Below are positions 25,444-33,810 of a DNA stretch of 64,000 bases, piece by piece. The DNA lies in the NCBI GenBank assembly GCA_963770545.1, contig CAVYQF010000032.1, positions 1 through 64,000 on the forward strand, written 5' to 3'. Position numbers and translations under genes: made by a program. The notes under the pieces are model-generated. The model was not told the origin of the DNA. It was given only the letters and a program-made list of their open reading frames with translations, and did not search any database. Every line of letters begins with the position of its first letter. Position 1 is the stretch's first letter. This stretch comes from RYN-230 sp963770545. GTDB taxonomy: Bacteria; Actinomycetota; Actinomycetes; Streptosporangiales; Streptosporangiaceae.

Positions 25444-25482
25444 TTGACATTCATCAATTGTTTGAGTGTTCAGTCAATATTA
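25444..25482. promoter_or_regulatory. AT-rich putative promoter/operator between divergent genes
   Basis: This is the only AT-rich stretch nearby. It contains TTGACA at 25444 and an imperfect palindrome TTGAGTGTTCAGTCAA (25462-25477), of the size and composition of TetR-type operators. A TATTAT follows directly. It lies between the phosphoesterase gene (minus) and the DUF998 gene (plus). No TetR gene is adjacent, so any regulator acts from elsewhere. Confidence 0.4.
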
Positions 25483-25596
25483 TCGCGGGCCATGATCCGG
25501 GGTCGAGAGTCTGCGTGGAAAAGGTCGGCTGTCTGGGCTGGCGCAGCGGCGGCTGGCTGCGGGAACGGTGCTGCGCCTCCGGCTACGGTGGTGGTT

Positions 25597-26382
25597 GTGC
25601 GGGGGGTGCCATGGTGGGGCGTGATCTTGTCAGCCGCTGCCCCGGTGCTCATGGTCGGCGGGTGGACGGTGGCCGCGGGACTGCAGCCGCACTCTTTTGA
25701 CCCCGTCACCCAGACAGTCAGCGCGCTGGCCGCGCCGGGCGCTGCCGACCGGTGGGTGATGACGCTGACCTTCCTCGTAATGGGGGCCGGTGATTTCGCC
25801 ACCGGTGTGGCGCTCCGCCCGGCCAGGGCACCCGGGCGGCTGATCCTCATGGCCGGGGCCGTGGCGGGCCTGCTGGTCGCGGGGAACCCGGAGCAGCCCG
25901 GGACCAGCTTCCCGCTGCCGCACATGATCTGGGCGGCCGCCGGGTGCACCGCGCTGGTGTCCTGGCCGGCGGGGCGTGGCGGCGCGGACCCTCGGTGCCG
26001 TGGGGCCTGCGGCCAGCCGTGTCCGCCGGGGGCCGTGGCGGTGCTGCTGGCCCTGCTGGCCTGGTTCGGCGCTGAGCTGATTGCCGGGGGCGGGCAGGCC
26101 GGCCTGGCCGAGCGCATCTTCGGCGCGGCGCAGGCGCTGTGGCCCCTGGCGGTGGTCGCGTCCTGCCGTCGTGCCGCCGTCCGGGCCAACCGGGGTGCAA
26201 GATTCGGCACATGCCGGAACGACTCGAGGTGCAGCGGGCGGTGGCCGCCTCAGCGGGCGAGATCTTTCGCGGTGCTCACGGATCCGCGGGGGCACGTGGC
26301 CATAGACAGTTCGGGCCTGCTGATGGAGGCCAGCGGGGACGTGAGGCCCGAGGGGGTCAGTAGGCCAGCGCCACCGGGGTGA
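25597..26382 (+). CDS. DUF998 integral membrane protein with abnormal C-terminus
   Basis: The first 200 or so residues form a DUF998 membrane protein. They open GVPWWGVILSAAAPVLMVGG, continue with FDPVTQTVSALAAPGAADRWVM, and carry about six hydrophobic segments ending LWPLAVVASCRR. Function is unknown. The frame then runs on for about 60 residues through the remnant of an SRPBCC gene and overlaps the Ntn amidase gene end, suggesting the original stop was lost. Several GTG codons are possible starts; 25597 is chosen because TACGGT lies 13 nt before it and the protein then begins at the first helix. Confidence 0.75.
   Translation: MRGVPWWGVILSAAAPVLMVGGWTVAAGLQPHSFDPVTQTVSALAAPGAADRWVMTLTFLVMGAGDFATGVALRPARAPGRLILMAGAVAGLLVAGNPEQPGTSFPLPHMIWAAAGCTALVSWPAGRGGADPRCRGACGQPCPPGAVAVLLALLAWFGAELIAGGGQAGLAERIFGAAQALWPLAVVASCRRAAVRANRGARFGTCRNDSRCSGRWPPQRARSFAVLTDPRGHVAIDSSGLLMEASGDVRPEGVSRPAPPG
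26211..26360 (+). pseudogene. SRPBCC/START-like family, 5' fragment with frameshift
   Basis: ATG 26211 opens MPERLEVQRAVAASAGEIF, the start of an SRPBCC (polyketide cyclase/dehydrase-like) protein. After an extra T in a TTT run (about 26263) the homology continues as AVLTDPRGHVAIDSSGLLMEASG. The rest of the roughly 140-residue domain is missing, cut at the end of the neighbouring amidase gene. It is non-functional. Confidence 0.75.
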
Positions 26383-27286
26383 GGCGGGCGGTCACGTCAC
26401 CGACCAGGCCGGGCTGGCGGGGGTTCAGCGAACGGACCGGGGCGCCGGGGCTCAGGTCGAGGCCGGAGAGCTCGGCCCAGATGAGTGACGGGCTGGTATG
26501 GGACCAGAAGTAGTAAGTCAGGTTGGTGAGATCGACGGCCGAGGTCCACCAGGTCGGGTACACGCCGGAGTCTTCATACGGCGCCCCCGGCGGGCATGAG
26601 ACGGTGCCGGCGATGTTGACCACCCCGGCTATGGCCTCGGCGAGGTCCGCGGGCTCGGGAAGGTAGTGCAGGAAATAGGCGGCGCGGACGAAGTGGTCGG
26701 TAGATTCGATTCCGCCGGGCAGCAGCCGCTGGCCGCCGAACGGACGGTAGTGGCCCAGGTGCTCCAGTTGCTCGTCGAAGGCCGGATCGTTGGCCATCAC
26801 CTGGTACTGGGGACCGTGATGCACGCGGAGTTTCCCGTCGATCGGCTCCACGATGGCCGAGTCGCCGCCGCTGTCCTCCAGTGCGAGGTGACAGCCGAGA
26901 TCCTGGCCCCGGACCGGAGCCAACACGATGGGCAGATCATGCAGCGCCGTGACCGCCTCGTCCACCGTCGCGCAGTGGTCCAGGATCCACTGCGCCCAGA
27001 GCAGGTTCGGGACCGCGCCCGGGGTGCCGGGCGCCGCGAAGCCGGCGCTGCCCAGGTACAGCAGGTGAGCGGCCAAACCCGCGCTGTTCAGGGCGTCGGT
27101 CGTGCCGGCATCCCACATGCTCAGCCCCACGACGCCGAATCGTGACTCCCAGACCGCCTGGCCCGCCGCTCTTTTCGTGCCCTCGGGCACGGCCCACAGT
27201 ACGGGGTCGTCGCTGACCTGCCAGTCCATCGTGCGCGAGACGACCTTGGCCACGCCGTTATCGGACCAGAACACCCTCGTGCACAT
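26357..27286 (-). CDS. Ntn-hydrolase, choloylglycine hydrolase/penicillin V acylase family
   Basis: This 309-residue linear amide C-N hydrolase begins MCTRVFW, so removal of Met exposes the Cys2 nucleophile. Further family features are the RTMDWQ segment (Arg and Asp near residues 18-20), GLSMWDAGTTDALNSAGLAAHLLYL, and VMANDPAFDEQ with the Asn/Asp active-site residues. It hydrolyses an amide such as a bile-acid conjugate, penicillin V or an acyl-homoserine lactone; the substrate cannot be chosen from the sequence. No signal peptide is present. It precedes the AhpD-like gene region on the same strand. Confidence 0.92.
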   Translation of the reverse strand: MCTRVFWSDNGVAKVVSRTMDWQVSDDPVLWAVPEGTKRAAGQAVWESRFGVVGLSMWDAGTTDALNSAGLAAHLLYLGSAGFAAPGTPGAVPNLLWAQWILDHCATVDEAVTALHDLPIVLAPVRGQDLGCHLALEDSGGDSAIVEPIDGKLRVHHGPQYQVMANDPAFDEQLEHLGHYRPFGGQRLLPGGIESTDHFVRAAYFLHYLPEPADLAEAIAGVVNIAGTVSCPPGAPYEDSGVYPTWWTSAVDLTNLTYYFWSHTSPSLIWAELSGLDLSPGAPVRSLNPRQPGLVGDVTARLTPVALAY

Positions 27287-27338
27287 CGTGCCCCCCGTAG
27301 TGGATTAGTTACTCTAAGTATGGCAAACGATACGGAGG

Positions 27339-27830
27339 CTACCCCCACTGGCCGGGCTGGTAGTCGCCGGCGGGCTGGCGGGTGATGACGTTCAGCCGGT
27401 TCCAGGCGTTGATCTCGGCGATGAGCGACACCAGCGCGGCGAGCTGGTCTTCGTCGTAATGCTTGGCCGCATTCGCCCAGGCGTCGTCGGTGACGCCAGC
27501 GGCGGCGTCGGCGATGCGGGTGCCCTGCTCAGTGAGCTCCAGGGCGGCCCGCTCGGCGTCGGTGAAGACCGTCGCCTCCGGCCACACCGCGACCAGGTTC
27601 AGCCGCAGCTGGGTTTCCCCGGCGTGCTGGGCGTCCTTGGCGTGCATGTCGGTACAGACCGCGCAGCCGTTGATCTGGCTGGCCCGGAGCTTCACCAGCT
27701 CCTGCGTGGCGGCCGGCAGGGCCGAACCGGTCACGGCCTTGCTCCCCGAGACGAGGTACTTGACGAACTTGGCCATGACGGTGTTGCCGAGCAGGTCAAG
27801 ACGCGCTTCCATGCTGCTTCTTTCGCTCAT
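27339..27830 (-). CDS. carboxymuconolactone decarboxylase/AhpD-like protein
   Basis: This 163-residue all-helical protein has the redox pair in GCAVCTDMHAKDA (Cys-x-x-Cys with a nearby His proton relay), preceded by ELVKLRASQ. AhpD-like proteins of this subtype reduce peroxidases or act as small peroxidases. The upstream strand bears the GT1 gene divergently. Two Met codons lie at the start; the first (27830) is used. Confidence 0.9.
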   Translation of the reverse strand: MSERSSMEARLDLLGNTVMAKFVKYLVSGSKAVTGSALPAATQELVKLRASQINGCAVCTDMHAKDAQHAGETQLRLNLVAVWPEATVFTDAERAALELTEQGTRIADAAAGVTDDAWANAAKHYDEDQLAALVSLIAEINAWNRLNVITRQPAGDYQPGQWG

Positions 27831-28096
27831 CGTCTTTTCCCCGTTGCTTGCTGGATGGGGTGTTCCTCTGTCTGGTCCGACGACACAACCCCGCGGAATG
27901 TCAGGCGAAGTGGCCGGCTCACCTCTGGCCGTGTCCGGCTGGCCTGGTGAGGGCAGCTGCGGCCCAGCGAGGTCGTGCTAATACCCGGGGCGCTGAAGAG
28001 GCCAGCCACCTTGGCTGGCGCCGGTGTGTCTTCAAGACTGGATGGTGAGCGGGTTGTCCACGGGAGGCGTGGGTGTAGCTCACGGGGAGTGGCGAG

Positions 28097-29383
28097 ATGA
28101 AGATCCTGGTGGCCGGCTGGGACAGCGGCGGGGGAGTGGAAGTCGTTCAGGCGGTGGTGCGGCAGGCGGTCGCACGCGGTCATGACGTGCGGGTGCTCGG
28201 CACCGAGGGGCTGCGCGCGGGGTTCGAGTCGGCGGGAGCGGAGTTCCGGCGGTATAAGTACGCTCCCGACAATGATCTGCGCTGGCCCGAGACGGATCTC
28301 GTGAAGGACTGGGAGGTCCGCAATCCGCTGAGGTTGTGGAGCCGGGTCCGGGATCGGCTGCTCGTCGGGCCCGCGAGGAAGTTCTGCCGGGACGTGCTCG
28401 AGGAACTGCACCGGGAGGCGGCCGACGTCGTGGTCGTGGACACCATGATCCCCTCGGCAACCTTTGGCGCGGAGGCCGCCGGGGTCCCTGCGGTCATTGT
28501 GATGCACGGTCCCTACCTGGTTCCCCGGGCTGAGGTGCCACCGCTCGGGACGGGGTTCAGGCCGGCCCGGGGGAGCCTCGGCCGCCTGCGTGACCGCTCC
28601 GCGGCCACACTCGCGCTGGCCGGTTTCCGGAGCTCCCTGCCTGCCCTCAATGAGGCCCGGGCCGACGCCGGGCTGGCGCCGCTGCGGGACGCCCGGGACC
28701 TCATGGGCCAGAGCAACCGGGTACTTGTCTGCACCAGTCCCAGCTTTGACTTTGCCTCCGGCTGCGTCCCGGCCAACGTCCGGTATGCCGGGCCTCAGCT
28801 CGACGACGCGCCCGCTGCGGCCAGCCGCAATCCGTGGGCCATCCCATCAGGCCGCCCGCTCGTGCTGGTCGGTCTGAGCAGCACCGTCATGCGGCAGGAA
28901 GGCCTGCTGCAACGGATCGCTGACGCCCTCGGGCAACTGGAGGTGCAAGGGCTCATCACCACCGGGCCAGCCGTGGACCCGGCGCTGATCGCCGCCCCGC
29001 CCAATGTGACCGTCACGCGCTGGGTGCGCCACGCCGATGTCCTGCCCAGCTGCTCGGTGATCATCACTCACGGCGGTCACGGGACCGTGCTGAAAGCCCT
29101 GGCCGCCGGGGTACCGCTGCTGGTCGTGCCGCTGGGCCGCGACCAGCCGGACAACGCAGCCCGGGTGGTCCACCTCGGCGCGGGTATCCGGCTGCGGAAA
29201 AATGCCAGCGTCAGCGCCTTGCGGATGGCCACTGCCCGGGTGATCGAAGACCCCCGCTACCGCGCCGCGGCTGCGCGGATGGCGGCCCAGCTGGCCGCCG
29301 AACGTGACGGCCACCTCGTCGTTGACGAACTGGAACGTGTCGCCTCATCACACTCTGGCGGGTTGTCTCGTCGTATCGCCTGA
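28097..29383 (+). CDS. GT1-family (macrolide/UDP) glycosyltransferase
   Basis: This 428-residue GT-B enzyme has an N-terminal acceptor domain beginning MKILVAGWDSGGGVEVVQAVVRQAVARGHDV. Its C-terminal donor-binding domain contains VTRWVRHADVLPSCSVIITHGGHGTVLKALAAGVPLLVVP and GRDQPDNAARV. This matches the nucleotide-sugar (PSPG-like) motif with its HGG and Asp-Gln pair. It would transfer a sugar to a lipid, macrolide or other natural product; no biosynthetic cluster is adjacent. It is followed 63 nt downstream by an NTF2-like gene. Confidence 0.9.
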   Translation: MKILVAGWDSGGGVEVVQAVVRQAVARGHDVRVLGTEGLRAGFESAGAEFRRYKYAPDNDLRWPETDLVKDWEVRNPLRLWSRVRDRLLVGPARKFCRDVLEELHREAADVVVVDTMIPSATFGAEAAGVPAVIVMHGPYLVPRAEVPPLGTGFRPARGSLGRLRDRSAATLALAGFRSSLPALNEARADAGLAPLRDARDLMGQSNRVLVCTSPSFDFASGCVPANVRYAGPQLDDAPAAASRNPWAIPSGRPLVLVGLSSTVMRQEGLLQRIADALGQLEVQGLITTGPAVDPALIAAPPNVTVTRWVRHADVLPSCSVIITHGGHGTVLKALAAGVPLLVVPLGRDQPDNAARVVHLGAGIRLRKNASVSALRMATARVIEDPRYRAAAARMAAQLAAERDGHLVVDELERVASSHSGGLSRRIA

Positions 29384-29445
29384 GACGAACGGACCATCCA
29401 GCCGAGGCCCAGCGCCGCCTGCGCCGGGTGATAAGGAGGAAACCG

Positions 29446-29943
29446 GTGAGTGACGTTCAGGCTATTGCCGATCGCGTCGAGATCGAGGCGTTGCGCGGCG
29501 AGTTCACCGATGCGGCGATGATGCGCGATTACGACCGCCTCGCCCAGCTGTTCACCCACGACGGCGCGCTGCGGATGCCCAACATCCCCGCCGAGCTGGC
29601 CGGCCAGGAGGAGATCCGCGCCTGGGGTGAGCGGGTACCGATTCTCGTGGACTTCCTGGTGCAGACCACGCACCCGGGCATCATCCAGCTTGACGGCGAC
29701 ACTGCATCTGGCCGGGCCTACATGCAGGAGCTCGGCCGCGGCCGGGACGGCCGCACGGAGCTGAACTTCGCCATCTATCACGACCGCTACCAGCGCACCG
29801 GCGACGGCTGGAAGTTCACCGAGCGCGTCTACGAGGTCAGGTACCTCGATACCACGCCGCTGGCAGGCTCGCCGCCGCGCACATCAGGGGGCGCCGCTGG
29901 CCCGCCGGCTGGGGACACATCTGCGGCGGGAGCAGGGCGGTAA
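29446..29943 (+). CDS. NTF2-like/SnoaL-like protein
   Basis: This 165-residue protein has a cone-shaped NTF2 fold: ADRVEIEALRGEFTDAAMMRDYDRLAQLFTHDGALRMP, the EEIRAWGERV helix, and a terminal YQRTGDGWKFTERVYEV strand pair. Such proteins are isomerases, cyclases or hydrolases, and the activity here is unknown. The C-terminal 30 residues are Gly/Ala/Pro-rich and look disordered. The GTG at 29446 is chosen because AAGGAGG precedes it; the upstream GTG 29428 overlaps that site. It is possibly co-transcribed with the glycosyltransferase. Confidence 0.85.
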   Translation: MSDVQAIADRVEIEALRGEFTDAAMMRDYDRLAQLFTHDGALRMPNIPAELAGQEEIRAWGERVPILVDFLVQTTHPGIIQLDGDTASGRAYMQELGRGRDGRTELNFAIYHDRYQRTGDGWKFTERVYEVRYLDTTPLAGSPPRTSGGAAGPPAGDTSAAGAGR

Positions 29944-30168
29944 CCAGGCCGGCCCGGGAGCACCAGACGACAGAGGGTGATCTTCTCCTCGGCCGGGCTG
30001 GTCAGGCTGGGCGGAGCGTGTGCAGCCCGGAAGAAATAACCCGGCAGCGTGGTGTCCTGGTAGGGGGCCGCCCTTAATTCGCTGAGCAGGCCATAGCCGT
30101 GAACGGACCCGCGGCCAGTTACGTGCTGGGGAGAGACAGCCCATTCTTTCAGCGAGCGGGGATATGTG

Positions 30169-30714
30169 ATGCGTAACCGATGGTTTGCCCCGGCGGGCCT
30201 GGCCGGGCTGGCCCTGATCGCCGCGGCCTGCGGGACCTCGTCAACGGCCAGCAACAGCAGTTCGGCCACGAAACCCAGTAGCTCGTCCAGCGCGGCCGCC
30301 GCGCCTGTGTCCACCTCCGGTGCGGCCCTGAAGACCGCGACGATCAGCGGCACCAAGGTGCTGACCAACGCCAAGGGCTTCACGCTGTACTGGTTCGCGC
30401 CGGACACCGCGACCAGATCCAACTGCAACGGCTCGTGCGCGAAGTACTGGCCGCCGGTGAAGGGTCCAGCGACCGCCGGGAGCGGCGTGACCGGCAAGCT
30501 GGGCACGATCACCCGCTCAGACGGCTCGACGCAGGCCACCTACAACGGGCATCCGCTCTACACCTACGTGGCCGACACCGCCCCCGGCCAGGCCAAGGGC
30601 AATGGTGTCAACCTGTCCGGAGGCATCTGGCATGAGGTGACGGTCAGCGGGGCCGCTGCGCCCGCCCCCCACGCCAGCTCAAGCAGTAGCAGCGGTGGTG
30701 GTGGCGGATACTGA
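30169..30714 (+). CDS. secreted lipoprotein with COG4315-type repeats
   Basis: This 181-residue protein has a signal peptide and a lipobox (LIAAAC, Cys about residue 21). A Ser/Ala/Thr-rich tether of about 35 residues follows. The folded part has two copies of the YWFAPDT / PLYTYVADT motif (GFTLYWFAPDTATRSNCNG and GHPLYTYVADTAPGQ) that defines COG4315 lipoproteins. The tail is Ser/Gly-rich. Function is unknown; it is anchored on the outer face of the membrane. Its 3' neighbour is the Mn riboswitch/transporter unit. Confidence 0.9.
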   Translation: MRNRWFAPAGLAGLALIAAACGTSSTASNSSSATKPSSSSSAAAAPVSTSGAALKTATISGTKVLTNAKGFTLYWFAPDTATRSNCNGSCAKYWPPVKGPATAGSGVTGKLGTITRSDGSTQATYNGHPLYTYVADTAPGQAKGNGVNLSGGIWHEVTVSGAAAPAPHASSSSSSGGGGGY

Positions 30715-30823
30715 GCCTGACGGAGGCCGCCCAGGCCAGCCCGCTGCGGCCCCTCGCAGCCGGGCTCGCAGCCGCTCGCCATCTACAGGATCCCGGCCTT
30801 GGCGTGGCCTGCCGGTGGTACGT

Positions 30824-30960
30824 TAAAAAGGAAGGGGAGTAGTCCTTTCTCCGGCTGGTCAACATGCTGGCGCGCGGTGCGTGCCCGGCCACCGGGTCAC
30901 CGTGGTGTGGCGGACGAGACCTTCGGCTGTTGAGTGCATCCGGCCGAAGGGATATCAGGA
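30824..30960 (+). ncRNA. yybP-ykoY manganese riboswitch with downstream hairpin
   Basis: The leader contains AAGGGGAGTAG near its 5' side, GGTCAACATGCTGGCGC and then CGGACGAGACCTTCGG. These are the ordered conserved blocks of the yybP-ykoY family. An 8-bp hairpin (CCTTCGGC with GCCGAAGG, 30920-30950) follows and overlaps the conserved end block, as expected for an expression platform. The next gene is a GDT1/TMEM165-type transporter, the gene family most often under this riboswitch. Mn2+ binding is expected to turn expression on. The exact 5' and 3' limits are approximate. Confidence 0.8.
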
Positions 30961-30999
30961 GAATCCCGGGTCGGATAGGCGACCGACCGACGGGCTTCC

Positions 31000-31599
31000 G
31001 TGTTGTCGTACCTGGCTGCTGCGGCCGTTGCGTTCGGGCTTACCTTCCTCGGTGAACTCCCGGACAAGTCCCTGTTCGCATCCCTGGTCCTGGGCACCCG
31101 CTACCGGCCCTTGTACGTGTGGGCCGGGGCCGCCGCCGCGTTCGCGGTTCAGATGGCGATAGCCGTAACGGCGGGGCAGTTGCTCGCGCTGCTGCCCCGG
31201 CCTCTCGTGGACGGGACCGTGGCCGCGCTGTTCCTCGCCGGGGCCGCGTACTTGTGGATATCGAGTTTCCGTCAGCCGCGCCTGGAAGGAGCGGACGCGG
31301 CCCGGCAGGGTGGGCCGCCCGCGTCGTTCCCGCGGATAGCGGGAACGAGTTTCGGTGTCGTCTTCCTGGCCGAGTGGGGCGACATCACCCAGATCACCGC
31401 GGCGAACCTGGCCGCCCGTAATAACCCGGTGGCCGTTTTCGCCGGGGCGGTTCTCGGACTGTGGCTGATTGCGGCGCTGGCTGTCAACCTGGGCGCCAAG
31501 AGCCTCGATCTCGTCCCCAGGGCCTGGGTACGCCGCATCATCGCGGCCCTCCTGCTGGCCCTCGGTATCTACACTGCCGTCACCGCCCTGGCCGGCTAG
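31000..31599 (+). CDS. GDT1/TMEM165 (UPF0016) family Mn2+/cation transporter
   Basis: This 199-residue, six-helix membrane protein has two inverted repeats. Each carries the family cation motif: ELPDKS in helix 1 (a variant of E-x-G-D-K/R-S/T with Pro at the Gly position) and EWGDIT in helix 4. A hydrophilic central loop (about residues 85-110) joins the halves. Bacterial members export Mn2+. A GTG start at 31000 is used. The Mn-type riboswitch immediately upstream supports manganese as substrate and gives the probable regulation. Confidence 0.92.
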   Translation: MLSYLAAAAVAFGLTFLGELPDKSLFASLVLGTRYRPLYVWAGAAAAFAVQMAIAVTAGQLLALLPRPLVDGTVAALFLAGAAYLWISSFRQPRLEGADAARQGGPPASFPRIAGTSFGVVFLAEWGDITQITAANLAARNNPVAVFAGAVLGLWLIAALAVNLGAKSLDLVPRAWVRRIIAALLLALGIYTAVTALAG

Positions 31600-31789
31600 G
31601 TGACGCGGCGCGGGCTGGCTCGGGCGGGAGCCGGATGAGGTCTACCGAAGACCCCTGCCGGCAGCCAAAACGGGCGATGGGCACCGTACCCGCGGCGCGC
31701 CCTCACGGCTGTGTCAATCTGGCACGTTCAGCGCCGGTCCCTGCGCTTACCGTACGGTGGTGGCCCATCTGAGCCGTGGAGGAAACCTC

Positions 31790-32797
31790 ATGGGAAGTGG
31801 CAGCGCCCAGGCCGACGATCCGCCAGCAGCCGGCCAGCAGGCCGGGCCGGCGGCCAGCCCCCCGTTCGCTGCCACCCGGATGGTCACCTGGCACGGCGAT
31901 CTCGTGGCTTCGCTCGACCGGCTCGGCTGGCTCCGGACCCTGAGCGACTGGCTGACCGGCGCGCTGGACCCGGTCCGTGAACGGCATCAGGACAATCTGG
32001 TTCTTGAGCTGCTGCATGGCGGCCGGTGGGCCGGCCATCCGGTACATCCAGCCCTCAGCGACCTGCCCATCGGGTTGTGGACGGGCGTCATGGTGCTGGA
32101 CGTTGCGGACCGCGGCCCAGCGCCCCGGCGCGGAATCGATGCGGCGGCCGTCCTGAGCGCGGCCGGCATCCTCGCCTCGGTCGCTACCGCCGTGACCGGC
32201 CTCACCGACTGGACCGTCAGTAACGAGGAGGACCGCCGGGTCGGGCTCGCGCACGGCCTGCTCAACACGGTGGCCCTCGGTCTGCAAGGTGCCTCCCTGG
32301 GCACCCGGATGGCCGGCCACCGCAGCACGGCCCGTGCCCTGGCCGCGGCCAGCTTCACGGTGACGGCCGGGGCCGGTTACCTGGGCGGCCATCTCGTATT
32401 CACCAAAGGCGTGATGGTCAACCGGGTGGCGTGGGCCATCGGGCCGCGGCGCTGGGCCCGCGCACTCCAGGACGCCGACCTGCCCGACGACACGCCGACC
32501 GCCGTCGAGGCCGAGGGCCGGCAGATCATGCTGTACCGCCACCACGGCACCCTCTACGCGCTCGACAACGTCTGCAGCCACGCCGGTGGCCTGCTCAGCC
32601 GCGGCACCGTCGCAGACCTGACCGTGACCTGCCCGCTGCATGGGGCCCGCTTCGCGCTCGCCAACGGCCGCGTCGGCCGCGGCCCGGCTAGCCAGCCGCA
32701 GCCCGTGCTACCTACCCGGATCCGCAACGGCTGGATAGAGGTGCGCGGCAGCCTGCCGGCACCCCGGCGGCCCGCAACTGGAAGGACACAGCCATGA
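31790..32797 (+). CDS. DUF2231 membrane domain fused to a Rieske [2Fe-2S] domain
   Basis: This 335-residue protein has a DUF2231-type membrane region at about residues 75-210 (WAGHPVHPALSDLPIGLWTG, then four hydrophobic segments). A C-terminal Rieske domain follows with VCSHAGG (Cys-x-His) and CPLHGARF (Cys-x2-His), the four cluster ligands. It is probably a membrane-bound electron carrier. The ATG at 31790 follows GGAGGAAAC. The stop codon overlaps the ATG of the next gene, a second Rieske protein, so the two are co-translated. Confidence 0.92.
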   Translation: MGSGSAQADDPPAAGQQAGPAASPPFAATRMVTWHGDLVASLDRLGWLRTLSDWLTGALDPVRERHQDNLVLELLHGGRWAGHPVHPALSDLPIGLWTGVMVLDVADRGPAPRRGIDAAAVLSAAGILASVATAVTGLTDWTVSNEEDRRVGLAHGLLNTVALGLQGASLGTRMAGHRSTARALAAASFTVTAGAGYLGGHLVFTKGVMVNRVAWAIGPRRWARALQDADLPDDTPTAVEAEGRQIMLYRHHGTLYALDNVCSHAGGLLSRGTVADLTVTCPLHGARFALANGRVGRGPASQPQPVLPTRIRNGWIEVRGSLPAPRRPATGRTQP

Positions 32798-33150
32798 CGT
32801 TCGTAGTCGTCGCGAACCTCGACGATCTAGAAGTCGGCGACACCATGCTCGTGGAGGAGTTGCGCGAACCGATCTGCCTCATCCGCCTCGACGATGAGGA
32901 CGTCAGGGCGATCCACAACACCTGCACCCACCAGCAGCAGCCCCTTCACGAGGGCTCCCTCCAGGACGATGACACGCTGGTCTGCGCCTCCCACGCGTCA
33001 CGCTACGACCTGACCACCGGCGAGGCCGTGGGCGTATTTGCCTGCGGCCCCATCCCGGTGTACGCCTGCAAGGTCGAAGACGACGCCATCCTGGTCAACA
33101 TCGACCAGCAGCTCAACGACGCACCCATCCCTCGTCATCTGCCTAGCTGA
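32794..33150 (+). CDS. Rieske [2Fe-2S] ferredoxin-like protein
   Basis: This 118-residue soluble protein consists of a single Rieske domain: NTCTHQQQPL (Cys-x-His) and VCASHASRYDLTTGEAVG (Cys-x2-His). These are the ligands of a high-potential 2Fe-2S cluster; a further Cys pair occurs further on. It starts inside the stop of the DUF2231-Rieske gene (ATGA at 32794), which implies stoichiometric expression. It probably passes electrons between the membrane partner and an unknown oxidoreductase. Confidence 0.92.
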   Translation: MTFVVVANLDDLEVGDTMLVEELREPICLIRLDDEDVRAIHNTCTHQQQPLHEGSLQDDDTLVCASHASRYDLTTGEAVGVFACGPIPVYACKVEDDAILVNIDQQLNDAPIPRHLPS

Positions 33151-33192
33151 GAGCAACACCTGAGGCGGCTGGGCGCGCGCTAAGGTGACTGG

Positions 33193-33621
33193 GTGAGCAC
33201 GCCCCCGCGCGAGGATCCGGCTGCCGCCCTCAACCAGGTGCTCAGCGAGGTCATTGACGCGATCCTGGACGTCAGGCAGGCCGGCCGCAGGGTTCCCGGG
33301 ACGCAGGCCCTGCACGGGATGCTCGACCGGCTCTTCGCCGACTTGAGGAGCTGGGCCCAGTTGCTCGCGGCCACCGACCAGGCGCTCGGCGTGTCGCCGC
33401 TGGCGAGCATGCCGAGCGGGGCGAGCCGGACGCCCTCGAACCCCTGGTACGGGGGCGCGAGCAACGAGGAAGTCCGCCGGATCGTCGGCGAGCATCTCGA
33501 CCGGCTCGCCGGGCACCTCGCCGCGGCGCTCGCTGAGCACCAGGATGACAAGGTACGAGCGGCCCTCACCGAGGTCCAGCAAGGAATCCTGGGCTACATA
33601 CGCGGCTTCAGCGAACTCTAG
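33193..33621 (+). CDS. hypothetical helical protein
   Basis: This 142-residue protein of mostly alpha-helical character has no recognised family: ALNQVLSEVIDAILDVRQAG, then ALHGMLDRLFADLRSW and EEVRRIVGEHLDRLAGHLA, with a Pro/Ser loop around residues 72-88. The GTG start at 33193 lies 12 nt after TAAGGT, which would fit a leaderless transcript. It sits 42 nt after the Rieske pair, on the same strand, and may belong to that unit. Confidence 0.65.
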   Translation: MSTPPREDPAAALNQVLSEVIDAILDVRQAGRRVPGTQALHGMLDRLFADLRSWAQLLAATDQALGVSPLASMPSGASRTPSNPWYGGASNEEVRRIVGEHLDRLAGHLAAALAEHQDDKVRAALTEVQQGILGYIRGFSEL

Positions 33622-33693
33622 GCGGTCCGCCGTTCAGCACGGTCGCCGCGGGAAATCACCCACTATGCCTCCCATAGGCCATGGGCCACTGTG

Positions 33694-33732
33694 TAAGGTA
33701 AGGCTATCCTTAGTCAAGGGCTAGGGTAGTAT
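33694..33732 (+). promoter_or_regulatory. iron box (IdeR/DmdR site) and promoter of the DtxR-family gene
   Basis: TAAGGTAAGGCTATCCTTA (33694-33712) is a near-palindrome matching the actinobacterial iron-box consensus. A -10 element TAGTAT follows at 33727-33732 with the box covering the -35 area, so binding would block RNA polymerase. It lies about 98 nt upstream of an IdeR-like gene, suggesting iron-dependent autoregulation. A 9-bp hairpin (GCGCATCAG...CTGATGCGC, 33751-33773) occupies the leader. Confidence 0.8.
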
Positions 33733-33810
33733 CGCCGCCTTCCGGCGGAAGCGCATCAGCCACGCTGATGCGCCGTGCGGAGAGCGCGGAGAGTACGGAG
33801 AGTGGAGACC

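Noticed and set aside
30920..30950. Hairpin in the riboswitch considered as an independent terminator of the lipoprotein gene
   Set aside because: It overlaps the conserved CGGACGAGACCTT block and lies 200 nt after the lipoprotein stop, so it fits the riboswitch expression platform better.
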